A stretch of DNA of 64,000 bases, taken from contig NZ_LBDA02000032.1 of assembly GCF_000980885.2 (NCBI RefSeq), forward strand, positions 1-64,000. Reading direction: 5' to 3'. Numbering within the stretch: the stretch's first letter is position 1; every line of letters starts with the position of its first letter. Shown here piece by piece: positions 48,680-56,124 of this stretch. Origin of the DNA: Streptomyces malaysiense (GTDB lineage Bacteria; Actinomycetota; Actinomycetes; Streptomycetales; Streptomycetaceae). The notes under the pieces are model-generated. The model was not told the origin of the DNA. It did not search any database and saw only the letters and a list, made by a program, of their open reading frames with translations. Position numbers and translations under genes: made by a program.

Positions 48680-49563
48680 GACGCCGCCTGTGCCGGTTCG
48701 TAGTTGTAGACGCCCTTGAGCTTGCGGAAGACCGCTGTGTAGACCGCCACCCCGAGCACGTACGGCCGGCGCAGGATCTTGGGGTCGCGCAGCCAGAAGT
48801 TCACGTTGATGTTCATCGCGTCCAGCGACTCCGCCTGGTGCCACCAGCCCAGCGGCAGATAGAGCATCTGCCCCGGCTCCAGGACCACTTCACGACGCCG
48901 GGCGAGCTTCGCCGCGATCCTCGGGTAGCGCGTCCGGTCCACGTCGTCGAAGTCGAAGACCCGGGACTTGTCGCCGAACCCCTTCTTCAGCGAGCGCGGG
49001 TAGTACGCGCGCGAGCCCGGCGGTGCCATGACGAACCGTTTGCGGCCCTCCAGGGCGACGTTGAAGTTCTCCAGCTCGTCGAAGTGGCTCTGGGTGAAGA
49101 CCCCGCGGTGGCTGATCCACAGGTTGGCCGCGTTGAGTGCCCGCCGGTAGTCGAACAGCTTCCCGGCGTCGAAGCCGAGGATCGCGTTGACGTCCGAGGG
49201 CCGGTCGCGGATGTTGGACACGACGCGGTTCCAGGTGCTCGCGTCGTTCTGGTACGCGTCGTCGGCGAAGAACTCGGCCAGCCGGATCTCCCTGGTGGTC
49301 CAGCGCTCGGGGTTCTTCTTGTCGCTGGGCTCGGTGAAAAGGGTCACCGGCAGCTCTCCGAGCAGCTCCGCCACGCCCTCCTTGCCCATGCCCTCGGTGC
49401 CCCCGGGCAGGGTGATGACGACGGGGACGTCCGCACGGATCAGGGCGTCCCGCCCGAAGGCCATGAACTCCTCGAACGACAGCCGGGGTACGGGCAGACC
49501 GCCGAGGCCGCTCTTCACCGGGTCAGGCTCGCTTGCGTCCACAACTCTTCCCTCTCCGCTCAT
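48676..49563 (-). CDS. JmjC/cupin-8 type Fe(II)/2-oxoglutarate oxygenase
   Basis: 295 residues from the ATG at 49563 (ATGA overlap with the MFS gene). The double-stranded beta-helix iron site is readable: H-x-D in TQSHFDELENFNVAL near residue 159, and the distal His in YLPLGWWHQAESLD, followed by NVNFWL. This is the layout of cupin-8/JmjC hydroxylases, which hydroxylate amino-acid side chains in many peptide pathways. It could hydroxylate a free amino acid, a carrier-bound residue or the aminoketone product of the neighbouring gene. It sits in the coupled seven-gene operon just before the PLP enzyme. Confidence 0.85.
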   Translation of the reverse strand: MSGEGRVVDASEPDPVKSGLGGLPVPRLSFEEFMAFGRDALIRADVPVVITLPGGTEGMGKEGVAELLGELPVTLFTEPSDKKNPERWTTREIRLAEFFADDAYQNDASTWNRVVSNIRDRPSDVNAILGFDAGKLFDYRRALNAANLWISHRGVFTQSHFDELENFNVALEGRKRFVMAPPGSRAYYPRSLKKGFGDKSRVFDFDDVDRTRYPRIAAKLARRREVVLEPGQMLYLPLGWWHQAESLDAMNINVNFWLRDPKILRRPYVLGVAVYTAVFRKLKGVYNYEPAQAAS

Positions 49564-50813
49564 TGTTCCTGCACCGCCCATTCCGCGGCGGGCTCCACCG
49601 CGGGCCGCCCGGCGCGCAGGGCCGGCTGCCCCAGCACGGCCAGCGCCAGGGCGAAGAGGCCGCCGCCGACGCCCGCCCAGGCCCCAGAGGCAGATCCGAA
49701 GGAGTCGGCCAGCCGGCCGCCCGCCGCGGTGCCGGTGGCGATACTGAGGGCACCGGCACTGGTGAGCCACGAGAATCCCTCGGACAGCGCGCCCTTGGGG
49801 CAGACCGATTCGAGAAGCGTGCTGCCCGCGATCAGCCCCGGCGAGATCGCGACCCCCGCGAGGACGGCGAGGAAGCCCATCGCGAGGGAGGAGGTGGCGA
49901 AGGCGAGGGGAAGCACCCCGAGCGTGAGCACGCCGCACGTGACCGTCAGCAGACGGGCCTGGGACAGCCGCCAGTTGACGGCGCCGTAGACGGCGCCCGC
50001 GATCAGGCTGCCCACCGAGATCAGGGCCAGGAACACCCCGCCGAGTCCCGCCGCGTGCCGCTCCTGGGCGAACGCGATCATCGTGACGTCGACCGCGCCG
50101 AACTGGAAGCCCATCCCGGCGTAGCAGAGCATCAGGATCCACACGCCGGGCACCTTGATGGCGCGCCCGGTGGCACGTCCCGTCGCCCCCTGCGGGGCCG
50201 GCTCGGAGCGCCGGTGCAGGGCGACGGCCACGGACCCGGCCAGCGTCAGCAACCCGCAGGCGACCAGCCCGGCGGCCGGGTGCACGGCCGACGCCAGGAC
50301 GGTGACCACGAGCGGGCCGAGCAGGAAGATCGTGTCGTCCAGGACGGACTCCATGGCGTACGCCGTGCGCAGCACGTCCGCCTCGACCATCGCCGCCCAG
50401 CGCGCCCGCATGAACGAGGTGAACGACACCGAGGTGCAGCCGGTGGCCACCGCCGCCAGGATCATCACCACCAGCGGTGCCTTCAGCGTGATCGCGAGGA
50501 GCAGCAGCGTCATGCCTCCGACGTGCGTGACACCGGCGGTCAGCAGCACCCGGCGCTGGCTGACCCGGTCGGCGGTGCGCCCGAGCATCGGGCTGACCAC
50601 GCCCTGGGCCAGCAGCATGGCGGCCGCCACCGTGCCCGCCTCGGTCATCGAGCCGGTCATCGCGGAGATGAGCATCAGGATGCTGATGGAGCGCATCGCG
50701 ATCGGGGCCCGGCCGACCACGCCCCACAGGGCCAGTGGCGCGGCGCCGGGTGACCTCAGCAGTCTCAGATAGGAACCGAACCCCGAATGCGACCCCGAAA
50801 CCGCTGCGGACAC
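49560..50813 (-). CDS. MFS transporter
   Basis: 417 residues from the GTG at 50813, which has AGGAG four to five bases upstream; the longer frame beyond it is shadow. About twelve hydrophobic helices are visible, with the loop motif SPMLGRTADRVSQRRVL between helices 2 and 3, the position of the MFS signature. No extra domains. It is the first gene of the minus-strand coupled operon and is divergent from the aminopeptidase gene across a 339-base promoter region. Export of the product or an intermediate is likely. It is distinct in sequence from the MFS gene at 15.2-16.6 kb. Confidence 0.85.
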   Translation of the reverse strand: MSAAVSGSHSGFGSYLRLLRSPGAAPLALWGVVGRAPIAMRSISILMLISAMTGSMTEAGTVAAAMLLAQGVVSPMLGRTADRVSQRRVLLTAGVTHVGGMTLLLLAITLKAPLVVMILAAVATGCTSVSFTSFMRARWAAMVEADVLRTAYAMESVLDDTIFLLGPLVVTVLASAVHPAAGLVACGLLTLAGSVAVALHRRSEPAPQGATGRATGRAIKVPGVWILMLCYAGMGFQFGAVDVTMIAFAQERHAAGLGGVFLALISVGSLIAGAVYGAVNWRLSQARLLTVTCGVLTLGVLPLAFATSSLAMGFLAVLAGVAISPGLIAGSTLLESVCPKGALSEGFSWLTSAGALSIATGTAAGGRLADSFGSASGAWAGVGGGLFALALAVLGQPALRAGRPAVEPAAEWAVQEQ

Positions 50814-51152
50814 AGCACTCCTGTCGGCATGGAATAGGCCATGTAGAAAGATCTGGCAAATTCGGGCAGGAAACTCGGTTCCGCCACATGTCGGGAAACT
50901 AAAAGCTTCCCCGCCGACCGTGCCGATCTGGTGCGCCCCCGCCCGCTGCCGTGCCGTGGTGATAGTAGGGTGATCACCACGGGGTGTCAACGGCTTATGT
51001 TCGTGGCCCGAGTTGGGAAATATGGCTCCGGTTCCGGGACGCGGATCCGGCTGTTCCGGACTTCCTGTGCGACGGTGATTTATTTCCCCATACGATGACG
51101 GTCGGCCGCAGGTGAACGGGCGGTCCCGACCGAATCGACGCAGGAGGAAAAC
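50814..51152. promoter_or_regulatory. Divergent promoter region with inverted repeat
   Basis: A 339-base gap between the minus-strand operon (start 50813) and the plus-strand peptidase (start 51153), noticeably less GC-rich than the coding regions. CCGTGGTGAT (50954-50963) and ATCACCACGG (50973-50982) form a perfect 10-bp inverted repeat with a 9-base spacer; the right part also contains the exact palindrome GGTGATCACC (50969-50978). This is a good operator candidate for a TetR- or GntR-type dimer that would control both directions. Confidence 0.5.
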
Positions 51153-52595
51153 GTGACCGAGCGGACGTCCCGCGCACCAGTCGAACAGCGGAAGAACGGC
51201 CTCGACCGCAGGATCAGCGACGAACTCGCCGCGAACATGAACGCGGGCTGGGACGACACCGAGCGCGACGACCTGGAGCCGATACCGCAGGCCGCCCACA
51301 CCGCCCGCCGCCGCGCCGCGCTCTCCGCCCGCTTCCCCGGCGAGCGCCTGGTGATCCCGGCCGGCCGGCTCAAGGTCCGGGCCAACGACACCTACTACCG
51401 CTTCCGGCCTTCCTCCGACTACGCCTACCTCACCGGCGACCAGACCGAGAACGGCGTGCTGGTCCTGGAACCGCGCGAGGACGGCGGCCACACGGAGACC
51501 GCGTATCTGCTGCCCCGGTCCGACCGGGAGAACGGGGAGTTCTGGCTCTCCGCCCGCGGTGAACTGTGGGACGGCCGCCGCAACAGCCTCGCCGAGAACG
51601 CCCGACTCCTCGGCCTGCCCTGCGCGGACGTCCGCACCCTGCCGGACGCGCTGCGCGAGAGCACCGGGACGGTGCGGGTGCTGCGTGGCCACGACACGGT
51701 GGTCGAGGACGCCCTCACCGACAAGGTGACCGCCGAACGCGACGAGGAACTGCGGGTGTTCCTCTCCGAGATGCGCCTGATCAAGGACGACTTCGAGATC
51801 GCCGACCTGCGCTTCGCCTGCGAGGCGACCGCGCGCGGCTTCGAGGACGTCGTACGGGTCCTGGACCGCGCCCAGGCCACGTCGGAGCGCTACATCGAGG
51901 GCACGTTCTTCCTGCGTGCCCGCGTCGAGGGCAACGACGTCGGCTACGCCTCGATCTGCGCCTCCGGCCCGCACGCGACCACCATCCACTGGGTGCGCAA
52001 CGACGGCCCGGTCCGCCCCGGTGACCTGCTGCTGCTCGACGCCGGCGTGGAGACGCGGGACCTCTACACGGCCGACATCACCCGGACCCTGCCGGTCAGC
52101 GGCCGCTTCACACCGCTCCAGCGCAAGATCTACGACGCGGTGTACCAGGCCCAGGAGGCCGGTATCGCGGTGGTCCGGCCCGGTGCCGGGTACCGCGAGT
52201 ACCACCTGGAGGCACAGCGTGTGCTCGCCGAACACCTGGTCTCCTGGGGCCTGCTGGGCGACCTGTCGGTGGACAAGGTCCTGGAACTCGGCCTCCAGCG
52301 CCGCTGGACGATGCACGGCACGGGCCACATGCTCGGCATCGACGTGCACGACTGCGCCGCGGCCCGCACCGAGACGTACGTCGAGGGCACGCTGGAGCCC
52401 GGCATGGTGCTCACCGTCGAACCGGGCCTCTACTTCCAGGCCGACGACCTGACCGTGCCGGAGGAGTACCGGGGCATCGGCGTCCGCATCGAGGACGACA
52501 TCCTCGTCACGGAATCGGGCAACGAGAACCTCTCCGTCTCCCTTCCCCGCCGCTCGGAGGAGGTCGAGGCCTGGATGGCGGGGCTCGGGCACTGA
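51153..52595 (+). CDS. Aminopeptidase P-like (M24) metallopeptidase
   Basis: 480 residues from a GTG with AGGAGG at 51142-51147. The N-terminal domain (residues about 55-200, RLKVRANDTYYRFRPSSDYAYLTG) and C-terminal pita-bread domain fit aminopeptidase P. Metal ligands are visible: Asp pair in LLLDAGVETRDLYTADITRT, His in HGTGHMLGIDVHD, and Glu residues in TVEPGLYF and VRIEDD. The enzyme removes an N-terminal residue before proline. Placed head-to-head with the biosynthetic operon and sharing its promoter region, it may mature the peptide, recycle failed products or protect the host. It also resembles housekeeping Streptomyces aminopeptidase P, so cluster membership rests on position. Confidence 0.85.
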   Translation: MTERTSRAPVEQRKNGLDRRISDELAANMNAGWDDTERDDLEPIPQAAHTARRRAALSARFPGERLVIPAGRLKVRANDTYYRFRPSSDYAYLTGDQTENGVLVLEPREDGGHTETAYLLPRSDRENGEFWLSARGELWDGRRNSLAENARLLGLPCADVRTLPDALRESTGTVRVLRGHDTVVEDALTDKVTAERDEELRVFLSEMRLIKDDFEIADLRFACEATARGFEDVVRVLDRAQATSERYIEGTFFLRARVEGNDVGYASICASGPHATTIHWVRNDGPVRPGDLLLLDAGVETRDLYTADITRTLPVSGRFTPLQRKIYDAVYQAQEAGIAVVRPGAGYREYHLEAQRVLAEHLVSWGLLGDLSVDKVLELGLQRRWTMHGTGHMLGIDVHDCAAARTETYVEGTLEPGMVLTVEPGLYFQADDLTVPEEYRGIGVRIEDDILVTESGNENLSVSLPRRSEEVEAWMAGLGH

Positions 52596-53067
52596 CCCGG
52601 GGGACGCGGCGGGCCCCCGCCCGCGCCGGGAACTGACGGGGCGGGTGCGGGCCGCCGGTCCCGAGGACCGGCGGCGCCCCGGCCCTCGGGCGCCGGGCGT
52701 CTGCCGGGCGAGGGCGCGGGTCCATGGCCCCGGCCGGGCCGCAGACCGGGCGCGATGTGCCGGCGGGCCGGCGGGAACCGTGCGATCGGGACCGGGCCGG
52801 CCCGGCGGCCGGTCGCGGGGGTCCGCCGGGCCGGGGCGCGGGCCGTTCAGCGGTCGGGCACCGGGGGCCGAACATCCGGCGGGCGCACCCCGCGCCCTCC
52901 GGCCCTCCGGCCGTGCGCGGCACCCCGGCGGACCCCCGCGCCCCGTACCCCCGACGGGCCGGTCGTCGCGGCTCGTGCCGCGCACCGCCCGCCCGCCGGG
53001 GCCCGCGCCCGCGGCCGGCCGGTCGCCATGGCCCGCGTCCCGCCCCGGCGGCGACGCCCCCGCGGCC
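52596..53067. other. Intergenic region between convergent genes
   Basis: 472 very GC-rich bases between the plus-strand peptidase and the minus-strand A-PCP gene. Apart from the hairpin at 52651-52675 I see nothing convincing; open frames in it are shadow ORFs with Arg/Pro/Gly-rich translations. Confidence 0.5.
52651..52675 (+). terminator. 11-bp hairpin after the peptidase gene
   Basis: GCCGCCGGTCC (52651-52661) pairs perfectly with GGACCGGCGGC (52665-52675) around a 3-base loop, 55 bases past the peptidase stop. No T-run follows. Likely a terminator for the plus-strand gene. Confidence 0.5.
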
Positions 53068-55341
53068 TCAGCCGGAGTGCGCATAGTGGGCCGCCAGCGA
53101 GCGTGGCGTCTGATGGCGGTAGATGTCGGCGAGGCGGGCCGCGGGGAGGCCACAGTCGCGGAGGGCGGTGACGAGGCGGGCGGCGAGGAGGGAGTTGCCG
53201 CCGAGGTCGAAGAAGTTGTCGTCCAGGCCCGCGGCCAGCCCCGTCGCCCTGTCCCAGCAGTCCAGCACCAGGGCCTGGGCGTCGTCCACCGGACCCTCGG
53301 TGCGTCCGTGCCGGGGGGCGGGCAGGGCCGTCACGTCGAGCTTCCCGTTGGCGGTGAGCGGCATCGCGGGTAACGGGGTGAGCGTGGCCGGGCGCATGTA
53401 GTCGGGCAGGGTCGCGGCCAGCCCCCGCCGGATCTCCTCGGCGTCCCAGGGGCCCGCGTCCGGGGCGGGCACGACGTAGGCGTCCAGCCGGTCGAAGGCG
53501 GGGTCCTCCGGCACGGGCCGGCCGACCACCACCGCCGCGGCGAGCACCTCCGGCCTGGCCAGCAGTACGGCCCGGATCTCCCCCAGCTCGATCCGGTGGC
53601 CGCGGAGTTTGACCTGCTGGTCGAGACGGCCCAGGTGCTCCAGGGACCCGTCCGGCAGCATCCGGCCCCGGTCCCCGCTGAGATAGATCCGCTCCCCGCT
53701 CACCGGATCGGCGACGAAGCGCCGCGCGGTCAGCTCCGCGCGCTCGACGTAGCCGAGGGCGACCCCCGCCCCGCCCACCGCGATCTCCCCCGACGCGCCG
53801 GGGGGCAGGGGGCGTTGGCGGGCGTCGACCACCCGCACCGACCAGCCGGGCAGCGCGGGCCCCACCGACCGGGACGCGGCGGCCACCGACTCCCCGGAGA
53901 TCTCCTGCGCCGTCACATGCACGGTCGTCTCGGTGATGCCGTACATGTTCACCAGCCGGCACCGGTCGGCCGGATGCACCGCGAGCCAGTGCCCCAGGGC
54001 CGCCGTGTCGAGGGTCTCGCCCCCGAACACCACCAGGCGCAGAGGGAGTTCGGTGCGTTCCCGGTGTTCCAGCTCCACCAGTCGCAGGAAACTGGAGGGC
54101 GTCTGGTTCAGCACCGTCACCCGCTGCTCGGCCAGCAGCGCGCGGAACTCGTCGGGTGCGCGCCGTACGGACTCGGGTACGACGACGAGTCGCCCGCCCG
54201 TGAGCAGGCAGCCCCAGATCTCCCACACGGAGAAGTCGAACGCCGCGGAGTGGAACCAGGTCCACACGTCCCCGGTGCCGAACCCGAAGGACGGGGTGGT
54301 CGCCGCCACCAGGCTGAGCACGCTCCGGTGCGCGACCTCGACGCCCTTGGGCCGGCCGGTCGAGCCGGAGGTGAAGATGACGTACGCGGGGTCCCCGGCA
54401 CCGCCGGTCACCGGGTCCGGCACGGGCGCCGGGGCGTCCCCGAGCCGCCGGGCGGTGACGGCGCGCAGGCCGAGGCGCGCCGCCCGCCCTGAGTCCTCGG
54501 TGACGACGAGCGCGAGGCCGCAGTCCGCCGCCATGAACGCCAGCCGCTCGTCCGGCACTTGCGAGTCGATCGGGACGTACGCCGCGCCGGTCCTCAGGAC
54601 GGCCAGCAGCGCGGCGACCGTCGCCGCCGAGCGGTCGAGCAGCACGCCCACCCGGCTGCCCCGCACCGCACCGGCCGCCCGCAGCCGGCCACCGATCTCG
54701 TCGGCCCACGCGTCCAGTTCCCGGTAGCGGATGTGCGAGCCGGCGTCCGTCACCGCCACGGCGTCGGGAGCGCGCCGGGCCTGCGCGCCGAACGCGGCGT
54801 GGATGCCCTCGGGGAGATCCGTGGAAAGCTCCGCACCCCGGCCCAGCGCGACGGACTCCCGCTCGTCGTCCGGCGTCTGGAGAGGCATCTCCGCGAGTGT
54901 CCGGTGCTGCCAGGCCGGGTGGGTGAGCAACTCCCGCAGCCGGCTCACGCCGGCGCCCAGCCGCTGCGTCAGCCACTGCGGTACGGCACCCGGACCCGCG
55001 CTCACCGCCGTCCGGCCGCCCTCGGGTTCCCGCGTCACCACGAGGGACGGGCAGGCCGCGTCGTCCCCCGCGGCCTCCACCAGCAGCCGGGCGGGGACGT
55101 CGGCGCCCGCCGGTGCCGTGACCTTCTCGTAGTGCCGCAGCAGCGCCTCCCGGTACCCGGCGGCGGTGGTCCCCTCCGCCGCCCGGACGTCCACCGCCTG
55201 GTAGTCGCCGAGGCTCACCCGGACCTCGACGTCCCGCTGTCCGGCGAACCGGGAGACCGCGAGCACGGCGGCCGCCAGTAGGTCCCGCGCCGGATCGACG
55301 GGGGCGCCGGCCCCGGCGTTCGACGACTGCTGTGCACGCAT
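53068..55341 (-). CDS. NRPS protein, truncated C - A(Thr) - PCP
   Basis: 757 residues from the ATG at 55341 (GGGAG nine bases upstream; a TTG three codons earlier is too close to it). The first 160 residues have no HHxxxDG motif. The segment LAVSRFAGQRDVEVRVSLGDY looks like the beginning of a C-domain acceptor half, so a broken or reduced condensation domain is likely. The adenylation domain follows (FTSGSTGRPKGVE near 325, NMYGITETTVH, A10 Lys in ANGKLDVT), then a carrier (LGGNSLLAARL, Ser near 716). The pocket reads D-F-W-N-V-G-M-V-H-K, identical to the first A domain of the TE-bearing NRPS and typical for threonine. Without a working C or TE it could act as a loading module, or load Thr in trans for side-chain modification. 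Confidence 0.9.
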   Translation of the reverse strand: MRAQQSSNAGAGAPVDPARDLLAAAVLAVSRFAGQRDVEVRVSLGDYQAVDVRAAEGTTAAGYREALLRHYEKVTAPAGADVPARLLVEAAGDDAACPSLVVTREPEGGRTAVSAGPGAVPQWLTQRLGAGVSRLRELLTHPAWQHRTLAEMPLQTPDDERESVALGRGAELSTDLPEGIHAAFGAQARRAPDAVAVTDAGSHIRYRELDAWADEIGGRLRAAGAVRGSRVGVLLDRSAATVAALLAVLRTGAAYVPIDSQVPDERLAFMAADCGLALVVTEDSGRAARLGLRAVTARRLGDAPAPVPDPVTGGAGDPAYVIFTSGSTGRPKGVEVAHRSVLSLVAATTPSFGFGTGDVWTWFHSAAFDFSVWEIWGCLLTGGRLVVVPESVRRAPDEFRALLAEQRVTVLNQTPSSFLRLVELEHRERTELPLRLVVFGGETLDTAALGHWLAVHPADRCRLVNMYGITETTVHVTAQEISGESVAAASRSVGPALPGWSVRVVDARQRPLPPGASGEIAVGGAGVALGYVERAELTARRFVADPVSGERIYLSGDRGRMLPDGSLEHLGRLDQQVKLRGHRIELGEIRAVLLARPEVLAAAVVVGRPVPEDPAFDRLDAYVVPAPDAGPWDAEEIRRGLAATLPDYMRPATLTPLPAMPLTANGKLDVTALPAPRHGRTEGPVDDAQALVLDCWDRATGLAAGLDDNFFDLGGNSLLAARLVTALRDCGLPAARLADIYRHQTPRSLAAHYAHSG

Positions 55342-55404
55342 CCGCTCCAACTCCCAACGTCTTCCGGCTCGTGTCGTCCGCGCGGCGGGGCCGCGCTGCC
55401 TGGA

Positions 55405-56118
55405 TCAGGCGCTGCCGCCGAGTTCCTTCTCCATGCGGGCCATCAGCGGGCCCCACTGCTCGGTCAGATACATGTGACCGCCGGGCAGTTCGAAGCCGCC
55501 GAACCGGGACGCCGTGAAGTCCCGCCAGCGGACCGTCGCTTCGGCGCTCACCAGCGCGTCGTGCCCGCCGCGCACGGTGACGACGGAGCACGAGCCGAGG
55601 GGACCCGCGGCAGGCTCGTACGACTCGTGCGCCCGCACGTCCGCGCGCAGGGCGGGCAGGATCAGCTCGCGCAGCTCGGGGTCCTCGGGGATGGCCCCCG
55701 ACTTCCCGGCGTTCAGGCCGACCTGGTGCAGGAGGTCCTCGTCGGGCAGACCGGCCGCACGGCTCCAGGGGATCTCGCCGGGTGCGGCGGAGCCGCTGGC
55801 GAAGAGGACCGACTCCACCGTCGGGTCGTCGAGTTCCAGGAGCCGGGCCAGCTCGTGGGCGACGATCGCGCCGAAGCAGTGCCCGAAGAGGGTGATCCGG
55901 CGCCGCCCGGCCACCGCCGCGCGCACGGCGGGAAGCACGGCGCGGGCGAGCCCCGGAATGCTGTCGACGGGGTCTTCGAAGAGCAGCTTCTCCTTTCCCG
56001 GGAGATCGACCGGCACCACGTCGAAGACGGACGAGGCGCCGATCCAGGGCGCGAAGAAACTGGGGCCGCCGCCGGCCGCCGGAAAGCAGAGCAGGATCTC
56101 CGAACGGGAACCGTCCAT
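55405..56118 (-). CDS. Type II thioesterase with Cys nucleophile position
   Basis: 237 residues, the usual length. The alpha/beta-hydrolase pattern of NRPS editing thioesterases is complete: LLCFPAAGGGPSFFAPW with the oxyanion region, the nucleophile elbow FGHCFGA (Cys81), GGHDALVSAEA for the acid and GGHMYLTE for the catalytic His. The elbow normally reads G-H-S-x-G; here the codon at 55876-55878 is TGC, replacing Ser by Cys. These proteins clear wrong acyl groups from carriers. A Cys enzyme could still be active, perhaps with altered preference. It lies 63 bases upstream of the Thr A-PCP gene and 6 bases after the S9 peptidase gene. Confidence 0.9.
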   Translation of the reverse strand: MDGSRSEILLCFPAAGGGPSFFAPWIGASSVFDVVPVDLPGKEKLLFEDPVDSIPGLARAVLPAVRAAVAGRRRITLFGHCFGAIVAHELARLLELDDPTVESVLFASGSAAPGEIPWSRAAGLPDEDLLHQVGLNAGKSGAIPEDPELRELILPALRADVRAHESYEPAAGPLGSCSVVTVRGGHDALVSAEATVRWRDFTASRFGGFELPGGHMYLTEQWGPLMARMEKELGGSA

Positions 56119-56124
56119 GCGTGA

